Below, in pieces: positions 39,451 to 49,266 of a stretch of DNA of 64,000 nt. Each line of letters opens with the position of its first letter. Within the stretch, counting starts at the first letter, position 1. A model generated the notes under the pieces. That model was not told the DNA's origin. It ran no database searches and worked only from the letters and a program-made list of their open reading frames with translations. The stretch is from positions 1 to 64,000 of the forward strand of contig NZ_QDAH01000022.1 of assembly GCF_003075415.1 (NCBI RefSeq). The letters run 5' to 3'. The stretch comes from Microvirga sp. KLBC 81 (GTDB taxonomy: Bacteria; Pseudomonadota; Alphaproteobacteria; Rhizobiales; Beijerinckiaceae). A program made the position numbers and the translations under genes.

Positions 39451-39664
39451 CAGTTGATGAACTTCAGCCCGCCTGTCCGCCTAAACAAGCCGTGCGCGGG
39501 GTGCCATCCGGCTCTCATGCTACACCATAGGATCGAGCCGGGCTGCACGTCGCGCCACCCTCGGTTTCCCTTTCAGGCTTCGGCTGTTTCGGCCCGGAGC
39601 CCGAAGGCGCTCGTCTATTTCCCAAAATTCCTTTGCTCCATTCATTGCCATAGGAGGCTGCCTC

Positions 39665-39934
39665 ATGAGCCGGGTCCGGCACTATCTGTCCACGCTGCCC
39701 GATTGCGACGACGCCCTGCGGCGTCTTGCCGATGTGCTCGACGTTCCCGCCACCTGCCGCAAGCACGCTTGCCGCCGGGCGGAGCGCTGCCAGGGCGGCT
39801 ATGGCCCACCATGCTATTTCGAGCGGCGCAAGTTCTTCGCCGATGCGGTGCTGGACGCCATGCCCGAATATCGGACGCGCTGGGCCGAACGGCGCAGAAG
39901 CATCGCGGCCCTGTTTCGCGGGGAGAGGGCATGA
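39665..39934 (+). CDS. Small cysteine-rich hypothetical protein
   Basis: 89 aa with a strong AGGAGG ribosome site (39652-39657) 7 bp before ATG 39665. After a helical N-terminus (SRVRHYLSTLPDCDDALRRL) come four closely spaced cysteines in CRKHACRRAERCQGGYGPPC, a likely metal-binding or redox knuckle, then a basic helical tail. No signal peptide. I recall similar proteins in Rhizobiales without function. Flanked by a possible RNA leader upstream and repeat copy 6 downstream. Confidence 0.7.
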   Translation: MSRVRHYLSTLPDCDDALRRLADVLDVPATCRKHACRRAERCQGGYGPPCYFERRKFFADAVLDAMPEYRTRWAERRRSIAALFRGERA

Positions 39935-39981
39935 AGGCACAACTCAGGCGCTGAGCAGGACGGCTCAATAGGGGCCTAGCC

Positions 39982-40089
39982 GTCATGGCCGTCCCCGGGA
40001 CTCGATCCGGGGATCAGTCCCGGCCATCCACGTCTTAAGCGACACTGCGGTTCAAAGACGTGGATCCCCGGAATAAGTCCGGGGATGAC
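39982..40089. repeat. GTCATGGCCGG repeat, copy 6 (long variant)
   Basis: Begins GTCATGGCCGTCCCCGGGA and ends CCGGGGATGAC; the inner CCACGTCTT...AAGACGTGG stem is well preserved. It occupies a third of the 341-bp gap 39935-40275; the rest shows nothing I can name except the upstream region of dctA. Confidence 0.85.
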
Positions 40090-40275
40090 GGTTAGGGACA
40101 ACCAAGACAACCCACTCGCGTCAGCCTGGGACTTTGCTGAAATTCAGGCGTTAACCGTTCAAAAGGTCACAGGGCGCGTTCGGCAGGGAGGAGCTAAAGG
40201 CATGCACGCCCACTCCTGGTCGGTCTGACCCACCGGATGGCCGGCTTTTGATCCATCTCACAGAGGCTCATTGCG

Positions 40276-41613
40276 ATGACGTCCATTCCTGCCGCCGCCG
40301 GCCATGCCGAGGCTCCCGTCCGCGCCCGCAAGCCCTGGTACAAGCAGCTCTACATCCAGGTGCTGATCGCTATCTTGCTTGGCGCGCTTCTCGGCTGGCT
40401 CGCGCCGGACATTGCCAGGAACGACTGGGTCAAGGCGATGGGTGACGGCTTCATCAAGCTCATCAAGATGGTCATTGCACCCATCATCTTCTGCACCGTC
40501 GTGTCCGGCATCGCCCATATCCAGGACGCGAAGAAGGTAGGCCGCGTCGGCATCAAGGCGCTGGTCTATTTCGAGGTCGTCTCCACCTTCGCGCTCATCA
40601 TCGGCCTTGTCGTCGGCAACCTCGTGAAACCGGGCGCAGGCTTTTCCGGCACGCCCGACGCGGGAGCGGTGGCGGGTTACGCGAAGCAGGCCGCCGAGCA
40701 GAAACCGGTGGATTTCGTGCTCCATATCATCCCCGACAGCGTGGTGGGCGCTTTCGCGGCGGGCGACATTCTCCAGGTGCTGCTGTTCGCCATCCTGTTC
40801 GGCTTCGCGCTGCTCGTGCTGGGCGATCGCGGCGCGACGCTGCGCAGCACCATCGACGACGTGGCCCACGCCATGTTCGGCGTGATCGCCATCGTCATGA
40901 AGGCCGCGCCCATCGGTGCCTTCGGCGCCATGGCCTACACCATCGGCCGCTATGGTCCCTCTGCGCTCGGCAGCCTGTTCGGGCTGATCGCCACCTTCTA
41001 CGCCACGGCGGCTTTGTTCGTGTTCGTCGTGCTGGGTTTGATCACGCGGATCGCGGGTTTCTCGATCTTCAAGTTCCTCGCCTACATCAAGGACGAGCTT
41101 CTGATCGTGCTTGGCACCAGCTCCTCCGAGAGCGCACTGCCGCAGCTCATGGAGAAGCTTGAGCGGCTGGGCTGCTCCAAGTCGGTCGTCGGCCTCGTGG
41201 TGCCCACGGGCTATTCGTTCAACCTGGACGGCACCAACATCTACATGACCCTTGCGACCCTGTTCATCGCGCAGGCGCTCGGCATCGACCTCACCTTCGG
41301 CCAGCAGCTCACGATTCTCCTCGTGGCGCTGCTCACCTCGAAGGGGGCGACCGGCGTGACGGGCGCGGGTTTCATCACGCTCGCTGCGACGCTCGCCGTC
41401 GTGAACCCGGCTCTGGTGCCCGGCATGGCGATCATCCTCGGCATTGACAAGTTCATGAGCGAGGTGAGGGCGCTCACCAACATCACCGGCAACGGCGTGG
41501 CCGCCGTCATCGTCGCCTGGTGGGAGGGGGAGCTCGACCGCGAGAAGCTCAATGCCGGCCTCAAGCAGGAGATCGACCCGTCCGATATCGAGACGGCGGT
41601 GACCACGGATTGA
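40276..41613 (+). CDS. dctA: C4-dicarboxylate/H+ or Na+ symporter (DctA family)
   Basis: 445-aa inner-membrane carrier of the DAACS family importing succinate, fumarate and malate. First helix [19 protein letters not shown]; signature [18 protein letters not shown]; reentrant-loop [21 protein letters not shown]; transport motif [20 protein letters not shown]; and [22 protein letters not shown]. 8 helices plus two hairpins are expected. No dctB/dctD pair is adjacent, and I saw no convincing sigma-54 promoter upstream, so regulation is open. Last gene of the accessory block. Confidence 0.95.
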   Translation: MTSIPAAAGHAEAPVRARKPWYKQLYIQVLIAILLGALLGWLAPDIARNDWVKAMGDGFIKLIKMVIAPIIFCTVVSGIAHIQDAKKVGRVGIKALVYFEVVSTFALIIGLVVGNLVKPGAGFSGTPDAGAVAGYAKQAAEQKPVDFVLHIIPDSVVGAFAAGDILQVLLFAILFGFALLVLGDRGATLRSTIDDVAHAMFGVIAIVMKAAPIGAFGAMAYTIGRYGPSALGSLFGLIATFYATAALFVFVVLGLITRIAGFSIFKFLAYIKDELLIVLGTSSSESALPQLMEKLERLGCSKSVVGLVVPTGYSFNLDGTNIYMTLATLFIAQALGIDLTFGQQLTILLVALLTSKGATGVTGAGFITLAATLAVVNPALVPGMAIILGIDKFMSEVRALTNITGNGVAAVIVAWWEGELDREKLNAGLKQEIDPSDIETAVTTD

Positions 41614-41646
41614 GGCGAGCAAGGGACAGTTCCCGAGATCCTCCAC

Positions 41647-41731
41647 GTCATGGCCGGGCTTGTACCGGCCATCTCGATCGGAGGGCGTCCGCATAGCCCA
41701 ACGGGATCACCGGCACAGGGCCGGTGATGAC
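41647..41731. repeat. GTCATGGCCGG repeat, copy 7 (between dctA and lipA)
   Basis: Nearly the same as copy 2: GTCATGGCCGGGCTTGTACC, then TCGATC...GGGATCACCGGC and GCCGGTGATGAC. It marks the right edge of the accessory block. Confidence 0.87.
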
Positions 41732-41881
41732 GAAAGGGGATATTGGAACGCTTGGGATCGACCTGCCATGCTGTTTTGAGGGATGTGTCCCGGAATCTGA
41801 GCATTTGCGAAAGGGCGGCAAAACCCTTAAATCAGGCGCAACCGGAAGGGCAGAGTTCCTTCCTTTAAAAGGTTTAGCTTC

Positions 41882-42841
41882 ATGGCCGTCGTTCTCGACC
41901 TTCTGAACAAGGATAACCGCCCCCGCCATCCGGAAAAGGCGCACCGGCCGGACCAGCCTGTTCAGAGCCGAAAACCCGATTGGATCCGCGTGAAGGCCCC
42001 GGGCTCGCCCAAATGGGCCGAGACCAACCGCATCGTGCGCGAGAACAAGCTCGTCACCGTCTGCGAGGAGGCCGGATGCCCCAATATCGGCGAGTGCTGG
42101 GAGAAGAAGCACGCCACCTTCATGATCATGGGCGACACCTGCACCCGCGCCTGCGCCTTCTGCAACGTGAAGACCGGCTTGCCGGAAGCCCTCGATCCGC
42201 ATGAGCCGGAGAATGTGGCGAAGGCCGTCGAGAAGCTCGGCCTCGAGCACGTGGTCATCACCTCCGTGGACCGTGACGACCTCGCCGATGGCGGCGCGCA
42301 GCACTTCGCGGATGTGATCGCCGCCATCCGCGCCCGCAGCCCGAAGACCACCATCGAGATCCTGACCCCCGACTTCCTGAGGAAGCCCGGTGCGCTCGAG
42401 GCTGTCGTTGCGGCCAAGCCCGACGTTTTCAACCACAATCTCGAAACCGTGCCGTCGAAGTACCTGAAGGTTCGCCCCGGCGCGCGTTATTTCCACTCCA
42501 TCCGCCTGCTCCAGCAGGTGAAGGAGCTCGATCCCACCATCTTCACCAAGTCCGGCATCATGGTCGGCCTTGGCGAGGAGCGGAACGAGGTTCTTCAGCT
42601 CATGGACGACCTGCGCTCTGCGGATGTGGATTTCATGACCATCGGCCAATACCTCCAGCCGACGAAGAAGCACCACCCCGTGATCCGCTTCGTCCCGCCT
42701 GACGAATTCAAGGCCTATGAAACCACCGCCTATGCCAAGGGTTTCCTCCTCGTCTCCTCGACCCCGCTGACGCGCTCCTCGCATCACGCGGGAGAGGACT
42801 TTGCCAGGCTCAAGGCGGCCCGTCTCGCCAAGCTCGGCTAA
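41882..42841 (+). CDS. lipA: Lipoyl synthase
   Basis: Radical SAM enzyme inserting two sulfurs into octanoyl-lysine of lipoyl domains, such as those of PdhB and PdhC here. 319 aa. Auxiliary cluster [13 protein letters not shown] (about 61-73, C-x4-C-x5-C) and radical SAM cluster CTRACAFCN (about 86-94, C-x3-C-x2-C); the C-terminal [10 protein letters not shown] motif (RSSYHA-type) supplies the serine ligand. In related genomes lipA follows lpd closely; here 9 kb intervene. Start ATG 41882. It begins the lipA-kinase-ratA run. Confidence 0.98.
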   Translation: MAVVLDLLNKDNRPRHPEKAHRPDQPVQSRKPDWIRVKAPGSPKWAETNRIVRENKLVTVCEEAGCPNIGECWEKKHATFMIMGDTCTRACAFCNVKTGLPEALDPHEPENVAKAVEKLGLEHVVITSVDRDDLADGGAQHFADVIAAIRARSPKTTIEILTPDFLRKPGALEAVVAAKPDVFNHNLETVPSKYLKVRPGARYFHSIRLLQQVKELDPTIFTKSGIMVGLGEERNEVLQLMDDLRSADVDFMTIGQYLQPTKKHHPVIRFVPPDEFKAYETTAYAKGFLLVSSTPLTRSSHHAGEDFARLKAARLAKLG

Positions 42842-42856
42842 AGCTTCGGATGGGGC

Positions 42857-43381
42857 ATGCAGCGCATTCTCGTCATCGGTAGCCCGGGTGCGGGCAAGAG
42901 CACCCTGGCGCGGCGCCTCAGTGAGCGGCTCAACCTGCCGCTGATCCACCTTGACCGGGAATATTTCGGTCCGGGATGGACGATGCCGCCACGGCCCGAA
43001 TGGCGCGAACATGTAAAGGCTCTCGCTGATCGGCCTGCCTGGGTTATGGACGGGAATTACGCCAGCACCTTCGACATCCGCGTACCCCGCGCCACGGCCA
43101 TCGTTTGGCTCGATCTGCCACGGTGGCGCTGTGCGCTCGGTGTCCTGTGGCGTGTCGCGAGGAGTTACGGCCGGGAGCGCCCGGACCTCGGCTCTGCCGG
43201 TCCAGAGCGTTTAGACCTGTCCTTTATGCGCTGGATCTGGTCGTATCCGGAAAAGATGCGGCCTAAGACCGCTCGGATGTTGGAGCGTCTTCGCTCCGAC
43301 CAGCGGGCGTTCGTGCTGCGCTCACATTCTGAAGTTCCGGCCTTGGAGGCCGCTCTCACACCTGCCAAGGAGGCCGCCTGA
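42857..43381 (+). CDS. P-loop nucleotide kinase-like protein (topology modulation/FlaR type)
   Basis: 174 aa. Walker A ILVIGSPGAGKSTLARRL at the N-terminus and an adenylate-kinase-like fold: LPLIHLDREYFGPGW, WVMDGNYASTFDIRV, IVWLDLPRWRCALGVLWR. This is the pattern of the FlaR/DNA topology modulation kinase group, whose substrates are unproven. Lies 15 bp after lipA and is immediately followed (0 bp) by the ratA-like gene, so all three are co-transcribed. It is not part of the usual lipA-ratA pair, so it may be an insertion into that operon. Confidence 0.8.
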   Translation: MQRILVIGSPGAGKSTLARRLSERLNLPLIHLDREYFGPGWTMPPRPEWREHVKALADRPAWVMDGNYASTFDIRVPRATAIVWLDLPRWRCALGVLWRVARSYGRERPDLGSAGPERLDLSFMRWIWSYPEKMRPKTARMLERLRSDQRAFVLRSHSEVPALEAALTPAKEAA

Positions 43382-43849
43382 ATGCCGACCTTTCGCATGA
43401 CGCGAACCGTCAAGCACAAGCCGGCCCAGATGTTCGCGCTCGTCGCGGACGTAGAGCGCTACCCCGAGTTTCTGCCTCTGTGCGAGGACCTGCGCATCAT
43501 CCGGCGCGTGCAGAGCGGGGAGGGCGTCGAGACGCTCGTCGCCACCATGAGCGTCGGCTACAAGGCCATCAAGGAGACCTTCACCACCCGCGTCACTCTC
43601 GACGAGCCGCGCCTGCGCATCGAGGTCGAATATGTGGATGGGCCCTTCAAGCATCTCGAAAATCGCTGGACCTTTCGCGATACCCCCGCGGGCAGCGAGG
43701 TGGAATTTTACATCAACTACGAGTTCAAGAGCTTCGCCCTGAGCATCCTCATGGGCAGCGTCTTCGACAAGGCTTTCCGAAAATTCACGGACGCCTTTGA
43801 GCAAAGGGCGGACACGATCTACGGCGCGCGCGGTGCTCTCGCGACTTGA
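43382..43849 (+). CDS. SRPBCC-family coenzyme Q-binding protein (Coq10/RatA type)
   Basis: 155 aa START-like lipid-binding fold. Opens MPTFRMTRTVKHKPAQMFALVADVERYPEFLPLC, the Coq10/RatA signature; continues with VETLVATMSVGYKAIKETFTTRV and ends FEQRADTIYG. In mitochondria and alphaproteobacteria this family supports ubiquinone use in respiration; the RatA name comes from E. coli. Directly abuts the stop of the kinase gene. Convergent with cinA-like gene after 6 bp. Confidence 0.92.
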   Translation: MPTFRMTRTVKHKPAQMFALVADVERYPEFLPLCEDLRIIRRVQSGEGVETLVATMSVGYKAIKETFTTRVTLDEPRLRIEVEYVDGPFKHLENRWTFRDTPAGSEVEFYINYEFKSFALSILMGSVFDKAFRKFTDAFEQRADTIYGARGALAT

Positions 43850-43855
43850 GAAGCG

Positions 43856-44347
43856 TCAATCCGTGAGCGCTTTTTCAAAGAGAGCCAAGGCGTCCTCAAC
43901 GGCGCTCAGGCGCACGGATTCTCGTCCCAGATTGCCATAGCGACGCTCCAGATGGATCGTGGGAGTGCCTTTTCGTGCAAGTCCGAAATGGACGAGACCT
44001 ACGGGCTTCGTCACCGTGCCTCCGCTCGGCCCCGCAATTCCGGTAATGCCGACCGCAACATCTGCTCGGGAATGGGCGAGGGCTCCATCCGCCATAGCGC
44101 GGGCTACAGGCTCACTGACAGCGCCATGGGCGGCAATCAGATCGGCTGGAACGCCAATCAGTTCTGTTTTCGCTTCATTGGAGTAAGTTACGAACCCTCG
44201 CTCCACGACAGCAGAAGATCCGGCGATCTCGGTAAGCAAGGCAGCGACAAGGCCACCGGTGCAGGATTCTGCCATGGCGATCTTGAGGCCCTTCTGCTCG
44301 TAAGCCTTGAGGAGCGCCGCCGCGCGCTGCTTCAGGTCAGGATTCAT
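43856..44347 (-). CDS. CinA C-terminal domain protein (nicotinamide-nucleotide amidohydrolase)
   Basis: 163 aa, the stand-alone PncC/CinA_C domain that deamidates NMN in NAD recycling. Motifs: [21 protein letters not shown] (catalytic Ser region), [30 protein letters not shown] and [13 protein letters not shown] chose the ATG at 44345-44347; it overlaps the ispDF 3' end by 11 bp, and the longer frame would overlap more. Gene order ispDF-cinA on one strand facing ratA is the usual alphaproteobacterial layout. Confidence 0.92.
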   Translation of the reverse strand: MNPDLKQRAAALLKAYEQKGLKIAMAESCTGGLVAALLTEIAGSSAVVERGFVTYSNEAKTELIGVPADLIAAHGAVSEPVARAMADGALAHSRADVAVGITGIAGPSGGTVTKPVGLVHFGLARKGTPTIHLERRYGNLGRESVRLSAVEDALALFEKALTD

Positions 44348-45539
44348 GAGACACCTCGGGCAAGCGGATCGTTGCAGCGGCTTGCGCGGCAATACCTTCG
44401 CCACGGCCGGTGAAACCCAGCTTCTCCGTCGTTGTGGCCTTCAGAGAGACTTGATCGAGCCGAAGGCCACAGATATCGGCAATGCGTTCGCGCATGGCTT
44501 CTCGGTAGGGTCCAAGACGGGGCTTCTCACAGAGGAGAGTTGCGTCGAGATGGTCGATCAACCCGCCTCGGTTCCTTACCAGACCCGCTGCATGAGTGAG
44601 GAATTGGTCGGACGATGCACCCCGCCATTGCGGATCGCTTGGCGGAAAGTGAGTGCCGATATCACCGTCAGCGAGGGCACCTAGCAGGGCATCCGTCAAA
44701 GCATGGAGGATGACGTCGCCATCCGAATGAGCCACGACACCTCGGTCGTGGGCTATCTTGATCCCACCAAGCCAGACATGATCACCGTCGCCAAAGGCAT
44801 GGACATCGAACCCTGTTCCAAGCCGGGTCACATAGGTCATAGTCGAGCCTTTCAGGCGCCTCTCGGCTTCAGCAAAATCCGTGGCGTGGGTGAGTTTGAT
44901 ATTGCCAATATCCCCTGGAAAGACATGCACCGGAAGCCCTGCCCATTCAGCCAAGGCACCATCATCCGTGAAGTTTCTGAGGCCGTCCAAGGCGGCTTTC
45001 CGATGGGCTGCGAGCAGAGACGCAAAATCGAACGCCTGAGGGGTTTGTACGGCTCTCAAATTTGCGCGATCCGGTGTCGATACAACTTCGCCCTGAGGGC
45101 CAATCACTTTGATCGTATCGGTAACGGCGATCCCCGGCACCACGGCCCCCCATCTCAGGACGGCTCCGAGCGTTCGGTCGATCAGGGAGGCATCTACAAA
45201 AGGACGCGCGGCATCATGAACAAGAACATGGCGCAGACCCAGCTCCGACAGGGCTTCCAGCCCATTCCGCACCGAATCCTGCCGCGTTTCGCCGCCATAA
45301 GCCACGGGTAGCAGCAGGTCAGCATGCTCGGCAGAAAGTGCAGCAATGCAGTCTTGATAGAGCTGACGATCATCCGGGTGGATCACAACAAGCGCCTTCC
45401 CAATCCTCTGGTGGCTAACAAAAGCCTCTAGGGTTCGGGTCAGGACGGGCTTCCCACCCAGGAATCGGTATTGCTTGGGGATTCCCACACCAGCTCTGGA
45501 TCCACGTCCTGCTGCAACGATCAAGGCGGCGACTGACAT
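44337..45539 (-). CDS. ispDF: Bifunctional IspD/IspF isoprenoid enzyme
   Basis: 400-aa fusion of two MEP-pathway enzymes. Residues 1-230 are IspD (CTP transfer to MEP): [20 protein letters not shown] and the conserved HDAARPFV. Residues about 240-400 are IspF (cyclodiphosphate formation): [43 protein letters not shown] and [18 protein letters not shown]. The intervening step (IspE) is encoded elsewhere. The fusion is standard in alphaproteobacteria. Divergent from dusB with 108 bp between starts, where both promoters should lie. Confidence 0.97.
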   Translation of the reverse strand: MSVAALIVAAGRGSRAGVGIPKQYRFLGGKPVLTRTLEAFVSHQRIGKALVVIHPDDRQLYQDCIAALSAEHADLLLPVAYGGETRQDSVRNGLEALSELGLRHVLVHDAARPFVDASLIDRTLGAVLRWGAVVPGIAVTDTIKVIGPQGEVVSTPDRANLRAVQTPQAFDFASLLAAHRKAALDGLRNFTDDGALAEWAGLPVHVFPGDIGNIKLTHATDFAEAERRLKGSTMTYVTRLGTGFDVHAFGDGDHVWLGGIKIAHDRGVVAHSDGDVILHALTDALLGALADGDIGTHFPPSDPQWRGASSDQFLTHAAGLVRNRGGLIDHLDATLLCEKPRLGPYREAMRERIADICGLRLDQVSLKATTTEKLGFTGRGEGIAAQAAATIRLPEVSHES

Positions 45540-45647
45540 CTAGTGGGCTCTCCACGGCACCTGATCTCCTAAGCGTGACGTGAAAATAAGGCAAATCCTC
45601 CAGTCGGGACTTGCGTCCGACGCAGGAATGGCTAGTAAATAGGCATA

Positions 45648-46664
45648 ATGAAACTTGATCAAAAAATAGGCGATGGTTTTCAGGTCGGCCCGATCCAGGT
45701 TGGGACGCCAGCGATCCTTGCGCCCCTCTCCGGTGTGACAGATGTGGTCTTCAGGCGGATAGCCAAGCGCCTGGGAGCGGGGCTTGTCGTCTCTGAAATG
45801 GTTGCCTCGGATGAGCTTGTTCAGGGTTCAGAGGAGGCGCAGCTTCGGGCTGAGGGGGCTGGAATCGATCCTCATGTCGTTCAGCTGGCCGGATGCGAGC
45901 CGCATTGGATGGCGGAGGGCGCGCGCGTTGCCGAAGGAGCAGGGGCGCGGATCATCGACATCAATATGGGATGCCCAGCCAAGCGGGTGATTGGAGGCTA
46001 TTCCGGTTCTGCCCTGATGCGAGATCTCGATCATGCATGCCGCCTGATCGAGGCGACAGTCCAAGCGACCTCAGTGCCGGTAACGGTGAAAATGCGCCTG
46101 GGGTGGGATCATACGACCTTGAATGCCCCCGAGCTCGCTCGGAGAGCCGAAGCTCTTGGTGTGAAGGCCGTGACGGTGCACGGGCGGACCCGGCAGCAAT
46201 TTTATAAAGGGCAGGCCGACTGGAAGGCTATCGCTCCCGTTGCGCAGGCCATCGGCATTCCTGTGATCGCCAATGGCGATGTCGGTTCCCTTGAGGACGC
46301 ACGGGAGTGTCTAGGTCAGTCAAACGCCGACGCTGTCATGATTGGTCGCTCGGCCGTAGGCAGGCCCTGGATTGTGGGCCAGATAGGCGCTGCCCTCCGA
46401 GGGCGCGTCATTGCCGAGCCCTCTCCAGAGCAGAAGGCTGAACTGGCCCTGGAGCATTATGAGGGGCTGCTCTCGCTCTACGGTGCACATGTAGGCATCC
46501 GTCATGCCCGCAAACACCTAGCAGCTTATGCGGAGGCCGCTGTCGAAGCAGGTTTCCATGTCTCACCCCAGGTCCGAACGGGGCTGGTCACATCGGACGA
46601 TCCAAGCGTCGTCACATCGCTGTTGCGCTCCCTTTATACCCAGCAGAAGAAGGAGGCGGCATGA
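45648..46664 (+). CDS. dusB: tRNA-dihydrouridine synthase (DusB, NifR3)
   Basis: Flavoenzyme reducing uridines in the tRNA D-loop; 338 aa. [20 protein letters not shown] at the N-terminus, catalytic Cys in [20 protein letters not shown] (about 105-124), the KMRLGW motif, and [16 protein letters not shown] with FMN/tRNA contacts. Historically called nifR3, it is the first gene of the nifR3-ntrB-ntrC operon in rhizobia. Its stop overlaps the ntrB start by 4 bp. Confidence 0.97.
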   Translation: MKLDQKIGDGFQVGPIQVGTPAILAPLSGVTDVVFRRIAKRLGAGLVVSEMVASDELVQGSEEAQLRAEGAGIDPHVVQLAGCEPHWMAEGARVAEGAGARIIDINMGCPAKRVIGGYSGSALMRDLDHACRLIEATVQATSVPVTVKMRLGWDHTTLNAPELARRAEALGVKAVTVHGRTRQQFYKGQADWKAIAPVAQAIGIPVIANGDVGSLEDARECLGQSNADAVMIGRSAVGRPWIVGQIGAALRGRVIAEPSPEQKAELALEHYEGLLSLYGAHVGIRHARKHLAAYAEAAVEAGFHVSPQVRTGLVTSDDPSVVTSLLRSLYTQQKKEAA

Positions 46665-47761
46665 CGGTAGCCATCAATGACCTCATTGTGAATGCCTTGC
46701 CGCTGCCGGTTCTGACCATCGGCGAGGAGCAGAGAATCGTCCATGCCAATGCGGCGGCAGAGGCCTTCTTCGAGATGAGCCTGCGCATGATGCAGCGTCA
46801 GAAGCTTACGGATTTCCTGCCCTTTGGCTCACCAGTCATGGCTCTTGTGGAGGATGTTCGTCAGAGAGGATCCAGTGTCAGCGAACACCGCGTTGACATC
46901 GGCAGCCCACGATTGGGGCCCGAGCGCATCGTTGATGTTTTCGCGACTCCGCTAGGAGATGAGAGCAACAACGTGGTTTTGATGCTCCAGGAGCGCACCA
47001 TTGCCGATAAGATGAACCGGCAGCTCACCCACCGTGGGGCCGCCAGATCGATCACGGCGCTTGGCGCACTTCTGGCTCATGAAATTAAGAACCCGCTATC
47101 CGGAATTCGCGGAGCCGCCCAACTTCTCGAGCAGTCAGCCGATGAGGATGATCGTCTCCTCACGCGATTGATCTGCGATGAGACGGATCGGATCGTGAAG
47201 CTCGTCGAGCGGATGGAGCTTTTTGGCGAAGAACGCCCAGTTGAACGCGGTCCCGTCAACATCCACGGTGTTCTTGATCATGTGAAGCGTCTGGCTCAAT
47301 CCGGCTTTGCGCGTCACATCCGGTTCGTCGAGAACTATGATCCTTCTCTGCCGCCGGTCCTTGGCAACAGAGATCAGCTCGTTCAGGTCATCCTGAACCT
47401 CGTCAAGAATGCAGCTGAAGCGATTGGCATTGATGCGACTGATGGGGAAATCACTCTCTCGACGGCGTTTCGTACCGGGGTACGGCTCCAAGTTCCGGGC
47501 TCGCAGGAACGTGTGAGCCTGCCCATCGAGTTGAGTGTCAGCGACAACGGTCCAGGCATTCCGCCGGAGCTGATGAGCGATCTCTTCGATCCCTTTGTCA
47601 CCACAAAGGTTCAGGGCAGCGGCTTAGGGCTTGCCCTTGTCGCGAAGATCGTCGGAGACCACGGCGGCATCATTGAGTGCGAGCCTGCGCCGAGGCGCAC
47701 GACTTTCCGAATCCTTTTGCCGATGCATCGCGCCAGCCCCGGCGCTGATGCTGACAAGTGA
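46661..47761 (+). CDS. ntrB: Nitrogen regulation sensor histidine kinase NtrB
   Basis: 366 aa, cytoplasmic, no membrane helix. PAS domain at the N-terminus ([20 protein letters not shown]), dimerisation/phosphoacceptor His in [21 protein letters not shown] (about 138), and an HATPase domain with [13 protein letters not shown] (N box), [11 protein letters not shown] and GSGLGLALV (G boxes). It controls NtrC phosphorylation in response to GlnB/PII under nitrogen limitation. 4-bp overlap with dusB and 9 bp to ntrC show one operon. Confidence 0.97.
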   Translation: MTVAINDLIVNALPLPVLTIGEEQRIVHANAAAEAFFEMSLRMMQRQKLTDFLPFGSPVMALVEDVRQRGSSVSEHRVDIGSPRLGPERIVDVFATPLGDESNNVVLMLQERTIADKMNRQLTHRGAARSITALGALLAHEIKNPLSGIRGAAQLLEQSADEDDRLLTRLICDETDRIVKLVERMELFGEERPVERGPVNIHGVLDHVKRLAQSGFARHIRFVENYDPSLPPVLGNRDQLVQVILNLVKNAAEAIGIDATDGEITLSTAFRTGVRLQVPGSQERVSLPIELSVSDNGPGIPPELMSDLFDPFVTTKVQGSGLGLALVAKIVGDHGGIIECEPAPRRTTFRILLPMHRASPGADADK

Positions 47762-47770
47762 GGCTAAGAC

Positions 47771-49234
47771 ATGCCTAGCGGACAAATCCTTCTCGCCGAC
47801 GACGATGCTGCAATCAGAACGGTTCTGAACCAAGCTTTGTCGAGAGCCGGATATGAGGTTCGGTCGACCAGCAACGCGGCCACACTCTGGCGTTGGGTGG
47901 CACAAGGCGAAGGGGACATCGTCATCACCGACGTGATGATGCCCGATGAGAATGCGTTCGATCTTCTGCCGCGCATCAAGAAACTGCGGCCGGAACTTCC
48001 GATCATCGTCATGAGTGCGCAGAACACGTTCATGACGGCGATCAAGGCTTCCGAAAGGGGGGCTTACGAGTATCTGCCTAAGCCGTTCGACCTCAAGGAG
48101 CTTGTCGCTGTCGTCGGGCGTGCGCTTTCTCGTCCCCGGACGGCGATTTCGAGCGCAAGCCCCGTCGAGAATGAGGACATTCCTCTGGTCGGACGCTCCC
48201 ATGCCATGCAGGAAATCTATCGCGCGCTGGCGCGGTTGATGCCTACCGACCTCACCGTAATGATCACGGGTGAGTCTGGTACCGGCAAGGAGCTGGTAGC
48301 CAAGGCGCTGCATGATTATGGCAAGCGCCGCCAGGGGCCCTTCGTTGCAGTGAACATGGCGGCCATTCCGCGCGAGCTGATCGAATCCGAACTCTTCGGC
48401 CATGAGAAGGGCGCCTTTACGGGGGCTACGTCTCGCAATACCGGTCGGTTCGAGCAGGCAGAGGGTGGCACGCTGTTCCTTGATGAAATCGGTGATATGC
48501 CCATGGAGGCGCAGACCCGTCTCCTGCGTGTCCTCCAGCAAGGCGAGTACACGACGGTTGGTGGCCGAGTACCGATTAAGACCAACGTCCGCATCGTTGC
48601 CGCGACCAACAAGGATCTGCGGGTGCTCATCCAGCAGGGGCTGTTCCGGGAGGATCTTTATTTCCGGCTTAACGTCGTTCCGCTCCGCTTACCGCCTCTG
48701 CGCGAGAGAGTGGAAGACATCCCTGACCTCACCCGCCACTTCTTCATGCTGGTGGAGAAGGAGGGGCTTTCGCGCAAGCAGCTTGACGTGGAGGCTATGG
48801 ACCGCCTCAAACGCTATCGCTGGCCTGGGAACGTCCGCGAGCTGGAAAATCTTGTTCGCCGCCTCGCTGCGCTCTATCCGCAGGACACGATCACCGGTGC
48901 GATCATCGATGCGGAGATCGATTCTCAGCCCCTTCTATCTCCCCAGCCGGCGGGCAAACCCGCTGTGCCGGCGCAGCAAGGTTCCGAGGGCCTCTCCGAG
49001 GCTGTCGAGCGGCACCTGGCGGAATATTTTTCTGGTTTCCGCGACAGTCTGCCGCCTCCGGGCCTGTATCACCGAATCTTACGTGAGATCGAAGGTCCCC
49101 TGATTGGGGCGGCCCTGGCAGCGACCCGAGGCAACCAGATTCGCGCTGCCGAGCTCCTGGGGGTCAATCGCAACACCTTGCGCAAAAAGGTGCGTGACCT
49201 GGAGCTCATGGTGGTTCGGACCAACCGGTCCTGA
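47771..49234 (+). CDS. ntrC: Nitrogen regulation response regulator NtrC
   Basis: 487-aa sigma-54 activator. Receiver domain with Asp54 ([10 protein letters not shown]), AAA+ domain with Walker [17 protein letters not shown] (about 164), the sigma-54 contact loop [11 protein letters not shown], Walker [14 protein letters not shown] and the arginine-finger region, and a Fis-type HTH at the C-terminus ([19 protein letters not shown]). Activates glnA, amtB and other nitrogen-scavenging genes. All functional motifs are intact. Confidence 0.97.
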   Translation: MPSGQILLADDDAAIRTVLNQALSRAGYEVRSTSNAATLWRWVAQGEGDIVITDVMMPDENAFDLLPRIKKLRPELPIIVMSAQNTFMTAIKASERGAYEYLPKPFDLKELVAVVGRALSRPRTAISSASPVENEDIPLVGRSHAMQEIYRALARLMPTDLTVMITGESGTGKELVAKALHDYGKRRQGPFVAVNMAAIPRELIESELFGHEKGAFTGATSRNTGRFEQAEGGTLFLDEIGDMPMEAQTRLLRVLQQGEYTTVGGRVPIKTNVRIVAATNKDLRVLIQQGLFREDLYFRLNVVPLRLPPLRERVEDIPDLTRHFFMLVEKEGLSRKQLDVEAMDRLKRYRWPGNVRELENLVRRLAALYPQDTITGAIIDAEIDSQPLLSPQPAGKPAVPAQQGSEGLSEAVERHLAEYFSGFRDSLPPPGLYHRILREIEGPLIGAALAATRGNQIRAAELLGVNRNTLRKKVRDLELMVVRTNRS

Positions 49235-49266
49235 GCAGACAGCTGTAATAATTTGACCACAGTGTT

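Noticed and set aside
39294-39548. 84-aa minus-strand frame (and an overlapping plus-strand frame 39352-39954)
   Set aside because: Pro-rich low-complexity translation without a ribosome site; the plus frame overlaps the better-supported 39665 gene.
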